The notes beneath the pieces were generated by a model that searched no databases, was not told where the DNA came from, and worked only from the letters and a program-made list of their open reading frames with translations. Of a stretch of 38,402 bases of DNA, positions 32,059 to 38,402 are shown in pieces. Both the position numbers and the translations under genes were made by a program. The stretch covers positions 1 through 38,402 of the forward strand of contig JAAYJV010000042.1 in the NCBI GenBank assembly GCA_012522755.1. Reading direction: 5' to 3'. Numbering within the stretch: the first letter of the stretch is position 1; every line of letters begins with the position of its first letter. This DNA is from Candidatus Hydrogenedens sp. (GTDB lineage: Bacteria > Hydrogenedentota > Hydrogenedentia > Hydrogenedentales > CAITNO01).

Positions 32059-33675
32059 ATGCATAAAACCAATTCGTTGAAATTTTATTTCCCGGCTTCT
32101 TTTCATTGCGGACTCCGGCTGGCGCTGTTGCTTTTTTTTCTTCCGGGCTGTGCGTTATTTTCCTGGTCTCAACCTTCTGCTCCGGCCGGTGTGAACCCTC
32201 TGGAGGTCCGGGCCCGCATCCGCTATGGAGAAATGACAGGAAAGGTGAGTTTTCATCTGAAGGAAGCGGGAACACTGCAATCGGAGGGCCGGCGTTACCC
32301 TCTTGTTCCGGGTGCGTATACACTCACGGCGGAAAAATGCCGTCCCGCTGCACAGCGTTACCATGTCTTTGTCCGTACTTTTGCCCCATCAGAAGCTGAG
32401 GCCCGGGACGCCTTTATGAAAGAATGGCGTGAGAAAAACTATTCCCCCGAGGTGGTCACTTTCGGGCTTCTTTTTCGCCTGCCCTCAGGGCGTCAGCTCG
32501 ACAACCGTCGCCACTGGATTTCTGTTGCACGCTGTTCTGAGGAAAAAGAAGCATTGGCTTTGGTTGAGCGCTTGAAAGGAGGAGCCATTGCTCCCTGGAT
32601 CCGGCCGGAACGCATCAGTGCCGGTATGGCGCAATGTTCGCTTCACGGTCCTCAGGGGAAAGCTTCTGTTCAGTTGACCGCCCCGCTTGTCATAGACAGT
32701 TCCGGAGCGATAGAAGTGGTCGATGTTTCCAGCAGTTTCTGGAAGGAGCGCAAGGCCAACCGTCTGTATGCCGCCCCTCTGGAAGTGGGTGTCGGCCCTG
32801 AGAGTGCCCTGGAAGTATTCGGCACCCTTTCCGTGGAGGAATATCTTCGTGGTGTGGTGCCTGCTGAGATGCCCGGCCAATGGCCTTTGGAAGCGTTGAA
32901 GGCACAGGCGCTCGTGGCGCGCAGTGAAATCTATGCGAGCCTGTCGGGCAAATACAAATTGCAGGGTTTTGATTTTACCGCCCTGGAGAGCTGCCGTGCC
33001 TATTGGGGGACCGGTGAATATCAGGCCAGCACCGATGAGGCCATTCGCGCCACGGCCGGCGAAGCCTTGTCTTATGAGAATCAGTTTGCCGCAACAGTCT
33101 TTTCCTCGTGCTGTGGCGGCTGGACAGAAAACAATGATACTGTCTGGAGTGGACCGGCCACGGGTCTTCTTCGCGGCGGAAGTGATCTGCGCGGTGGAGC
33201 GATTTCTCCGTCTCCTGCAGGGGGCCTGGAAGGCTGGTTGAGAGGATCGCCCCGGGCCTGGTGTGATGGCGATGATAAAGGATACCGATGGAAACGCCGC
33301 TTTTCCAATGCGGAATTATCGGCATTGGTCAACAGCAAATACAAAGTCGGAACCATCCATAAGATCGAAGAAGGTCAACGAGGTGTAAGTGGCCGGTTGA
33401 AATCCGTTACAATAGCAGGCAGTCAGAGTAAGGTGACTGTTGATCGTGAACTGGCCATCCGTCAGGCTTTTGGCGGATTACCCAGTGCCATGATTATAAT
33501 AAAGCCGTCTCACTCCGGCACGACACCGGAATATTGGGATATTCTGGGCGGAGGTCGTGGACATGGAGTGGGGCTTTGTCAACATGGTTCGCGTGGCATG
33601 GCCGCCGCGGGACTGGGGTATAATGAAATTGTGGCGCATTATTTTTCCGGCGCCAGGATAGAAAGGACACGCTGA
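32059..33675 (+). CDS. SpoIID/LytB-domain lipoprotein
   Basis: A 538-residue protein with a lipoprotein signal (LALLLFFLPGC, acylated Cys31). Residues about 60-200 contain a small-domain region with YHVFVRTFAPSEAEARDAFM that resembles SPOR-like folds. From about 240 the SpoIID domain runs to the end, with SVEEYLRGVVPAEMPGQWPL carrying the catalytic glutamate, ALKAQALVARSEIY, and the closing GGGRGHGVGLCQHGSRGMA. SpoIID enzymes cleave glycan strands lacking stem peptides as lytic transglycosylases, acting in the periplasm. This is a non-sporulation member. The stop overlaps the anmK start by one base. GGAG lies close upstream of the chosen ATG. Confidence 0.88.
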   Translation: MHKTNSLKFYFPASFHCGLRLALLLFFLPGCALFSWSQPSAPAGVNPLEVRARIRYGEMTGKVSFHLKEAGTLQSEGRRYPLVPGAYTLTAEKCRPAAQRYHVFVRTFAPSEAEARDAFMKEWREKNYSPEVVTFGLLFRLPSGRQLDNRRHWISVARCSEEKEALALVERLKGGAIAPWIRPERISAGMAQCSLHGPQGKASVQLTAPLVIDSSGAIEVVDVSSSFWKERKANRLYAAPLEVGVGPESALEVFGTLSVEEYLRGVVPAEMPGQWPLEALKAQALVARSEIYASLSGKYKLQGFDFTALESCRAYWGTGEYQASTDEAIRATAGEALSYENQFAATVFSSCCGGWTENNDTVWSGPATGLLRGGSDLRGGAISPSPAGGLEGWLRGSPRAWCDGDDKGYRWKRRFSNAELSALVNSKYKVGTIHKIEEGQRGVSGRLKSVTIAGSQSKVTVDRELAIRQAFGGLPSAMIIIKPSHSGTTPEYWDILGGGRGHGVGLCQHGSRGMAAAGLGYNEIVAHYFSGARIERTR

Positions 33676-34835
33676 TGAATCTGGAAGCCATACGTGCGAA
33701 GAAAGCCCGCTTTGCGATTGGTCTCATGTCCGGTACTTCCTGTGATGGGGTCAATGCGGTGTTGGTTCGTATCAAAGGAACCGGCCCTGGTCTTGCAATA
33801 AAACTGATTGCTCATCAGACCTTCCCCTATGGTGCTGACTTGCAGAACCGTCTGCTCATGGAACATATGAGCGCCAAAGATGTCTGTCTTTTGAACTTTG
33901 AGTTGGGAGAGCTTCTGGCCGAAGCGTCTCTGGCCATGCTTGACCAGGCCGACGATCATGAAGTGGAAGTGGACTTTGTTTCCGCCCATGGCCATACAGT
34001 GGGTCATTATCCGCCAGGCTCCGGTGGAGACCGTATCGGCACCCTGCAGATTGGCGAAGCGGCTGTCATCGCCCAGCAGACCAAGCTTCCTGTTGTTTCC
34101 GACTTCAGAGTGCGTGACATGGCGGCCGGCGGACAGGGAGCGCCTCTGGTGCCCTATGCGGATTGGCTTCTTTTCAGGCGGGAAGACAGAAATATCATCT
34201 GCCTCAACATAGGCGGTATTGCGAACTTCACCGTTGTCACTCCCCAGTTTGAAGATATTCTGGCTTTTGATACGGGGCCCGGCAATATTGCCATTGATGC
34301 CACGGTACGCCTCTTGTCCCGGGGTACCCGCGCCTTCGACGAAAATGGCGATGCAGCCCGTCGTGGAACGGTCATTGAGGAATTTCTGGAATATCTGCTC
34401 AGTGACAACTATTTTCAGAAAGAGCCCCCTAAAAGCACAGGCCGCGAACGTTTCGGTCTGGAAGTCTATCTCCGTGATGCTCTGGCCAACAGAAAAAATC
34501 ATTCTTATGAAGATCTGGTTGCCACAGTCACGGAAGCGACCGTACAGAGCATTGCCGACGCTTATAAAAATTATGTGGCTCCCAATTATGAAGCCACGCA
34601 GATGATTGTGGGCGGTGGTGGAGCCATGAACACGACGGTCATGGACGGTCTGCAGGAAAAACTGCCGGAGGTGAAAATCTTCATCAGTGATCGCGTCGGA
34701 ATTTCCTATGACGCACGCGAGGCCATCGCCTTCGCCATTCTGGGCAACGAGACTATTTTCGGAACCCCCGCCAATGTTCCCCAGGCCACGGGCGCTTCTG
34801 AATCCGTTGTTCTCGGAAAAATTACGCCTCCCTGA
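33675..34835 (+). CDS. anmK: Anhydro-N-acetylmuramic acid kinase
   Basis: A 386-residue kinase that converts 1,6-anhydro-MurNAc to MurNAc-6-phosphate with ATP in cytoplasmic wall recycling. Family motifs are IGLMSGTSCDGVNAVLVRI (phosphate 1 loop, residues 15-33), SAHGHTVGHYPP, TLQIGEAAVIA, VSDFRVRDMAAGGQGAPLVP with the catalytic Asp region, NIGGIANFTVV, AFDTGPGN and IVGGGGAMNT. Length and order are typical. Its ATG overlaps the stop of the SpoIID-like gene, so translation is coupled, and a Trm112-like gene follows two bases after its stop. The pairing with a lytic enzyme gives it a clear context. Confidence 0.96.
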   Translation: MNLEAIRAKKARFAIGLMSGTSCDGVNAVLVRIKGTGPGLAIKLIAHQTFPYGADLQNRLLMEHMSAKDVCLLNFELGELLAEASLAMLDQADDHEVEVDFVSAHGHTVGHYPPGSGGDRIGTLQIGEAAVIAQQTKLPVVSDFRVRDMAAGGQGAPLVPYADWLLFRREDRNIICLNIGGIANFTVVTPQFEDILAFDTGPGNIAIDATVRLLSRGTRAFDENGDAARRGTVIEEFLEYLLSDNYFQKEPPKSTGRERFGLEVYLRDALANRKNHSYEDLVATVTEATVQSIADAYKNYVAPNYEATQMIVGGGGAMNTTVMDGLQEKLPEVKIFISDRVGISYDAREAIAFAILGNETIFGTPANVPQATGASESVVLGKITPP

Positions 34836-34837
34836 TA

Positions 34838-35137
34838 ATGCTCAACCCGGACAAAAAGGAAGATAACCCGAAAATGGTTAACCCTGAACTCTTGAAAATT
34901 CTGGTATGTCCTGAAACGAAAATGCCTCTTCAGGAAGCGTCGACCGAAATTATTGATGCACTCAATGCGGAAATTGTTACAGGTACCCTGAAAAACCGGG
35001 CTGGAGAGATTGTAAGCGATCCCATACAGGAAGGCCTGGTTCGTGAAGACGGAGCCGTGCTCTATATTGTTCGCGATGATATCCCCGTAATGCTCATTGA
35101 AGAAGCCATCCTTCTGGAGCACCAACAGGATACATAA
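34838..35137 (+). CDS. Trm112-like protein lacking the zinc cysteines
   Basis: A 99-residue member of the Trm112/UPF0434 family. The core reads NPELLKILVCPETKMPLQEA and ends with GLVREDGAVLYIVRDDIPVM followed by LIEEA. Canonical Trm112 has CPxC and a second pair of cysteines for zinc; here only one cysteine remains, a variant seen in several bacterial lineages. Trm112 proteins activate methyltransferases in other organisms, but the bacterial role is unclear. It begins two bases after anmK, probably by re-initiation; an internal ATG at 34874 is the alternative start. Its end lies eight bases from the convergent HAD gene. Confidence 0.8.
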   Translation: MLNPDKKEDNPKMVNPELLKILVCPETKMPLQEASTEIIDALNAEIVTGTLKNRAGEIVSDPIQEGLVREDGAVLYIVRDDIPVMLIEEAILLEHQQDT

Positions 35138-35145
35138 GGAGTAAG

Positions 35146-35793
35146 TCAGTTTTTCCAGTGTGCGATGAGCCAGTCGGGCAGCTCTCCTATGGACTGTAAA
35201 ATACAGTGAGCGAGCCGGTGTTCCTCCTCGTTGCCGAAACCATAAGCAGCGGCAATGCCTGTACCCCCATGGTTCAAAGCAGCTTCAATGTCGTCGTGAC
35301 GATCACCGATAACCGCAAAACGGGCGGGTCTGTGCTTTTCCAGAATGAGACCCACCATTTCCGTCTTGTCTTTGTAACGGTTGCCCCGGGCATATACCGT
35401 TTCAAAAAAAGGGGCCATCCCGTGGGCATCCACAAATTCCGCCACATAGGGTTCCGGCCCGTTGGAACAGATCGCCATCCCGAAGCCCAGCTCATGCAGG
35501 TGCCTTATGCTTTCAAATGTCCCGGGATACAGAATGCCGCGCTGGCGCATGCATTGCAGTTCCAGAGCATTGGCATGAGCCACCACCTCGGCGGCCTGTT
35601 CCGGCGAAGAGAGCGATGCCATCCAGTTCTCATAATCTTCCACAGGTTTACCGAAAAAATAACAGATGGCTTCTTTCGTCGGTTCTTCCAATCCGTATTC
35701 CCTGAAAGCCTGTTGTACTGCGGGCACTGTTACGGTATCGGTCTGCAATAAAGTACCATCTATATCAAAAATCAACAAACTGTCCTGAAACAT
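35146..35793 (-). CDS. HAD-superfamily phosphatase (Gph-like)
   Basis: A 215-residue haloacid-dehalogenase-type hydrolase. Motif I is IFDIDGTLLQTD (nucleophile Asp10, acid Asp12), motif II CSNGPE, motif III/IV YKDKTEMVGLIL and VIGDRHDDIEAA. A helical cap sits between motifs I and II, as in phosphoglycolate phosphatase and beta-phosphoglucomutase relatives. The substrate cannot be read from sequence; two-phosphoglycolate or a sugar phosphate is plausible. Only GGAAAA is present upstream of the ATG, a weak site. It is a single gene converging on the Trm112-like gene. Confidence 0.88.
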   Translation of the reverse strand: MFQDSLLIFDIDGTLLQTDTVTVPAVQQAFREYGLEEPTKEAICYFFGKPVEDYENWMASLSSPEQAAEVVAHANALELQCMRQRGILYPGTFESIRHLHELGFGMAICSNGPEPYVAEFVDAHGMAPFFETVYARGNRYKDKTEMVGLILEKHRPARFAVIGDRHDDIEAALNHGGTGIAAAYGFGNEEEHRLAHCILQSIGELPDWLIAHWKN

Positions 35794-36038
35794 GAAAATA
35801 CTGTTTTCCTTTCTTTTTTGTGAACTTTGGGCTATTATACAGAAGAAGCCCGGGCCGATCCTTATCCGGCGGTTCCTTCTTCAATATTGTTCCAATATGG
35901 AGCGGTGCGTGCAGTTTGAAAGCCGAAAAGACTCTTTACTTAATAGAAAGTTGAAGAACGGAGAACCCGCATCCGACTGAGAATAGTGGTTGTCTGTACC
36001 TTGCCGTTACCGAAGGTAAATTTACTGGGAAATAAACA

Positions 36039-36632
36039 ATGAGCCCCACAGATGGAGAACTTGTCCGCAAGAGCCTCCAAGGTGATACCGATGCTTATGC
36101 CGTCTTGGTAAAGCGATACCAGGACGCTGTATATGCAACGGCGTTTTATTATGCCGGGCGTTATGGCGGTGCAGAAGATATTTCCCAGGATGTTTTCTGG
36201 AAGGCCTATCGCAATCTGCGCCAGCTGAAGGATCGGGAACATTTCGGTGCCTGGTTGAAAATCATTACAACCCGCACAGCGGCCAACTGGCTTCGCAAGC
36301 ATGTGGCCCGTCCGCAAAACACAGCCACACCCCTTCCTCATCGTCGGGGCCGGAGTCCTGAAGAAGCGGTTGCAGCGCCTTTTTCCGAAAGTGACGATTA
36401 TACGCGTATCCAGGCGGCCATCCAGCAGTTGCCGGAGCGGTATCAGTTGCCCGTGGTTCTTCGTTATGTGCAGGAGATGAGTTACAAAGAAATCTGCCGT
36501 TTTACCGGAGATTCTTATGATGAAACCCGTGGTATTCTGAATCGCGCAGCCAAACGGTTGCGACAGGCTTTATCGGAACCGACAGATCATAACGACGAAG
36601 GAATTATCCAGTGGCCTCATGCAGCCAAATAG
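36039..36632 (+). CDS. ECF-type RNA polymerase sigma factor
   Basis: A 197-residue sigma-70 family protein of the extracytoplasmic-function group. Region 2 is SLQGDTDAYAVLVKRYQDAV followed by AEDISQDVFWKAYRNLRQL, and region 4 is IQQLPERYQLPVVLRYVQEM followed by SYKEICRFTGDSYDETRGIL, the -35 binding helix-turn-helix. Region 3 is replaced by a basic linker. The last seven codons overlap the anti-sigma gene, the usual arrangement for a cognate pair. The palindrome TTACC-GAA-GGTAA ends 21 bases before the ATG and might be an operator or leader hairpin. I see no clear self-type promoter. Confidence 0.93.
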   Translation: MSPTDGELVRKSLQGDTDAYAVLVKRYQDAVYATAFYYAGRYGGAEDISQDVFWKAYRNLRQLKDREHFGAWLKIITTRTAANWLRKHVARPQNTATPLPHRRGRSPEEAVAAPFSESDDYTRIQAAIQQLPERYQLPVVLRYVQEMSYKEICRFTGDSYDETRGILNRAAKRLRQALSEPTDHNDEGIIQWPHAAK

Positions 36633-37909
36633 ATAAGATGATCCATGCTTACCTCGATGGCGAGCTGAGCCGTGTGGATCGCCTGCTGTTTGAGGAGCAC
36701 CTGGCAAGCTGTGCAGCCTGCCGTCGTGAGCTGCAACAGGCCCGTGCCTGTGCGGCCCGCCTTTATGAATCGCTGCGCAGGGATCGCCGCCCCCGTGATC
36801 TTGTCAGCAGTGTTATGGCCCACCTTCCTGAAATGAAAAAGAAGCGACCCGGCTGGCGGGACAGTGCTTCTTCCACACGCTCCACGCCTGATTTCGGCAA
36901 ACAACGGAAAAGACATCCTGTCTTTCGGTATATGCCTGTTTATGTGCCGGCTGTTCTTCTGGTGCTGGCCATTCTTTTGTGGCTGCAGTGGCCTGAAACA
37001 ATCAACAAAGAGAACCGTGCGCTCGGTGTTGTCACCTGCAGTTCCGGTCTTTCCTACAATGTTGACGCCATCTCTTCCAGAAGCAATCCCATTCGTACAG
37101 GGGATCTTCTGGCGGCCGGCGATCTTGTGGACACCAGCACTGATGGCCAGTTGCTCCTCGGGTTGAAAGGGCCCACCCATCTGGCTGTCTATCAGAACTC
37201 GTCTCTGATAATAGAGAATGACCGCGAAATAAACATATTCCGTGGACGCATGTTTCTGGATGTATTCAAAGAAACCCGTCGTTTCACCATTACCACGCCC
37301 CATGGACGTGTGACGGTCATGGGTACTTCTTTTCATATTCAGATCGCTGATCAGGGTACGGAAGTGAGTGTGGTGAGCGGCGATGTGCTTGTGGAAAACG
37401 ACCGATCCTTCGCACGGCTGGCTCGGGGCAAAAAAGCACTCTTCGAAAAAGACTCTGATATGCGCATTGCATCGCTCGCTGAAACAGATACCTTTGTTGA
37501 AGAGGCCCGCGCCTTGTCACCGGATATTCAGGCGGAACGTTTTTTCCTCTCCAAGATTCTGTCGGAACCGGTGGAAGTTCCCAGGCTCACAGGTGAGCAG
37601 GTTTTCGTGGTCAAAACAGGTCAGCGCAGTGTTAAAACACTCCTGCTACGCTGGGTGCCCGATCCTTATCTTAGCGGTCATGCATCCTACACTGTGTACA
37701 TTTCCGACAATGCCATGCAGCCTGTATACAAATATACCGTCCTTCCCCTCATGTTCGAAGAAAAAACCAGAAATACTCTGGAGATCAAGCTTCCAGCCGG
37801 CAAGGAAGATCGTGACATGTCCGTATTGCATGTCAGTCTTCTCCCTGTCCAGGGATCCGGTTATGTGGAAACTTCTTTCACTGAAGTGCTGGCCGTGGGG
37901 GAAAAATGA
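36611..37909 (+). CDS. Anti-sigma factor: zinc finger, TM helix, FecR domain
   Basis: A 432-residue membrane protein. The N-terminus is an anti-sigma zinc finger: FEEHLASCAACRREL gives His30, Cys34 and Cys37, with Cys4 nearby. A basic linker leads to one membrane helix (about 109-127, PVYVPAVLLVLAILLWLQW). The periplasmic part is a FecR domain (RTGDLLAAGDLVDTSTDGQL, FRGRMFLDVFKETRRFTITT, VMGTSFHIQI, VSVVSGDVLV). The last 130 residues form a beta-rich extension I do not recognise. The GTG start at 36611 has AAGGA eight bases upstream and overlaps the sigma gene by 22 bases. It should hold the sigma factor at the membrane until a signal arrives; no TonB-dependent receptor is adjacent. Confidence 0.88.
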   Translation: MASCSQIDKMIHAYLDGELSRVDRLLFEEHLASCAACRRELQQARACAARLYESLRRDRRPRDLVSSVMAHLPEMKKKRPGWRDSASSTRSTPDFGKQRKRHPVFRYMPVYVPAVLLVLAILLWLQWPETINKENRALGVVTCSSGLSYNVDAISSRSNPIRTGDLLAAGDLVDTSTDGQLLLGLKGPTHLAVYQNSSLIIENDREINIFRGRMFLDVFKETRRFTITTPHGRVTVMGTSFHIQIADQGTEVSVVSGDVLVENDRSFARLARGKKALFEKDSDMRIASLAETDTFVEEARALSPDIQAERFFLSKILSEPVEVPRLTGEQVFVVKTGQRSVKTLLLRWVPDPYLSGHASYTVYISDNAMQPVYKYTVLPLMFEEKTRNTLEIKLPAGKEDRDMSVLHVSLLPVQGSGYVETSFTEVLAVGEK

Positions 37910-37952
37910 TGAGAGTACCAACAGCCCATACAGCTTTTCTTTTTGTCACTCG

Positions 37953-38040
37953 CGGGTCAAACCGTCGTTGTTCCTTGTTCTGCCTCACGTCACTCCTTTC
38001 CCCAAGAATACCTGTAAGGCAACGACACCAGTTTGACCCG
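37953..38040 (+). repeat. Long imperfect hairpin
   Basis: CGGGTCAAAC at 37953-37962 pairs with GTTTGACCCG at 38031-38040, and GTCGTTG at 37964-37970 with CAACGAC at 38020-38026; a 1-by-4 internal loop lies between. The 49-base terminal loop contains the first direct repeat. The T run expected of a terminator is absent. Confidence 0.75.
37978..38014 (+). repeat. 37-bp direct repeat, copy 1
   Basis: Starts TTCTGCCTCACGTCACTCC and ends AAGAATACCTG. It is identical over 37 bases to 38115-38151. Confidence 0.95.
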
Positions 38041-38114
38041 CTTCCCTGTTCTTATCAAAAGATAAACCGATTCTCCCCCGGAGGGGGATGTGCCCGCGCC
38101 GTGTTGACGAATCC

Positions 38115-38151
38115 TTCTGCCTCACGTCACTCCTTTCCCCAAGAATACCTG
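38115..38151 (+). repeat. 37-bp direct repeat, copy 2
   Basis: Identical to the copy at 37978-38014, with 137 bases between equivalent positions. The flanks differ and only a short TGTGC/GCACA pairing can surround it. Confidence 0.95.
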
Positions 38152-38202
38152 CAAAGCACAGCCTGTCGCACATCTCCCTCCTCCCTCTGAAGACCTTCTG
38201 TT

Positions 38203-38249
38203 GCCGCCGACCTATCGTCTCCTTTCTCTCGGGTCGGTGGCTTTTTTTT
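38203..38249 (+). terminator. Strong intrinsic terminator
   Basis: GCCGCCGACC at 38203-38212 pairs with GGTCGGTGGC at 38232-38241 (ten pairs, one G-U), followed by eight T at 38242-38249. It ends either the sigma/anti-sigma transcript or a separate small RNA from the repeats before it. Confidence 0.85.
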
Positions 38250-38310
38250 GTGTGTCAAAGCTGCGGGGCCGGGAAATGCCTTGGGGCTGTCTGAAAGACC
38301 TTGAGATTCA

Positions 38311-38402
38311 CTCCTGGGAACGCCAATTTCCACATTGGCAGACAGCGTGTTATGGCGGCGATATTTTATAAACAGTGATCCGGCAACAAGCCTTTTTCTG
38401 AC
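38311..38402 (+). repeat. Dispersed hairpin repeat, copy D (runs to window edge)
   Basis: The 33-base core is at 38315-38347 and is identical to copies A and B. The left modules and hairpin 1 are absent. The tail (TTATAAACAGTGATCCGGC) matches diverged copy E rather than A to C, so there are at least two tail types. Confidence 0.85.

Larger units (their letters stand above)
37910..38402. other. Structured gene-free region after the anti-sigma gene
   Basis: 493 bases to the window edge with no supported gene. It holds a long hairpin (37953-38040), two copies of a 37-base direct repeat, a short GC-rich hairpin (TCCCCC at 38074-38079 with GGGGGA at 38083-38088), a strong terminator (38203-38249) and repeat copy D. 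Confidence 0.75.

Overview
This 38.4 kb window looks like an ordinary chromosomal stretch of a diderm (Gram-negative-type) bacterium with medium G+C and short operons on both strands. The outer-membrane lifestyle is inferred from an LpxH-like lipid A enzyme, a TonB/TolA-like energy-transducing protein, a SpoIID-family lipoprotein and many exported proteins. The enzyme set (sialate O-acetylesterase, RhaT-type and SGLT-type sugar transporters, secreted glycosidase-like/PQQ-propeller protein, fused MFS-spermidine synthase, FecR-type anti-sigma factor, Ser/Thr kinase) would fit the PVC superphylum or a neighbouring candidate phylum. That placement is inference; no rRNA gene or other firm taxonomic marker is present.

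Layout. 0.1-3.5 kb: a DUF4411 PIN-type toxin remnant, then a large secreted protein with a C-terminal propeller. 3.7-5.8 kb: tRNA-Val(CAC) facing a nuclease/helicase (DUF2075) gene. 6.1-11.2 kb: a zinc-ribbon/membrane/periplasmic protein, a MFS-spermidine synthase-TPR fusion and a membrane-anchored protein of unknown function. 11.2-12.5 kb: a 1.3 kb gene-free tract packed with dispersed repeats. 12.5-17.0 kb: a RhaT-like transporter converging on a four-gene minus-strand cluster (secreted protein, HEAT-repeat protein, acylphosphatase, helical protein). 17.2-20.8 kb: tRNA-Arg(UCU), PcrA/UvrD helicase, PheA P-protein. 20.8-21.3 kb: a second repeat tract. 21.3-26.8 kb: SGLT-like symporter, TonB-like protein, sialate O-acetylesterase, O-methyltransferase-like protein. 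27.2-28.7 kb: signal peptidase I, LpxH and a possible 27-residue membrane peptide. 28.8-31.8 kb: a Ser/Thr kinase with a consensus promoter, and a stand-alone groEL with a perfect CIRCE operator. 32.1-35.8 kb: SpoIID-like lipoprotein, AnmK and Trm112-like protein as a tight operon, converging on a HAD phosphatase. 36.0-37.9 kb: ECF sigma factor with an overlapping zinc-finger/FecR anti-sigma factor. 37.9-38.4 kb: a structured repeat tract with an intrinsic terminator and the last repeat copy.

How genes work together. SpoIID-family enzymes act on glycan strands and AnmK recycles anhydro-MurNAc, so that operon probably couples wall cleavage to wall recycling. The symporters and the sialate esterase point to scavenging of host- or plant-derived sugars. 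The ECF sigma/anti-sigma pair is a one-step surface signalling unit without a TonB receptor next to it.

The most unusual content is non-coding: a modular intergenic repeat family with two short hairpins (five core copies plus one diverged copy), three unrelated 9-bp tandem arrays, a 20-bp perfect palindrome, and a hairpin/direct-repeat locus downstream of the anti-sigma gene that may encode a structured RNA. No complete novel defence or mobile system is evident; the nuclease/helicase next to tRNA-Val is the best single protein candidate.
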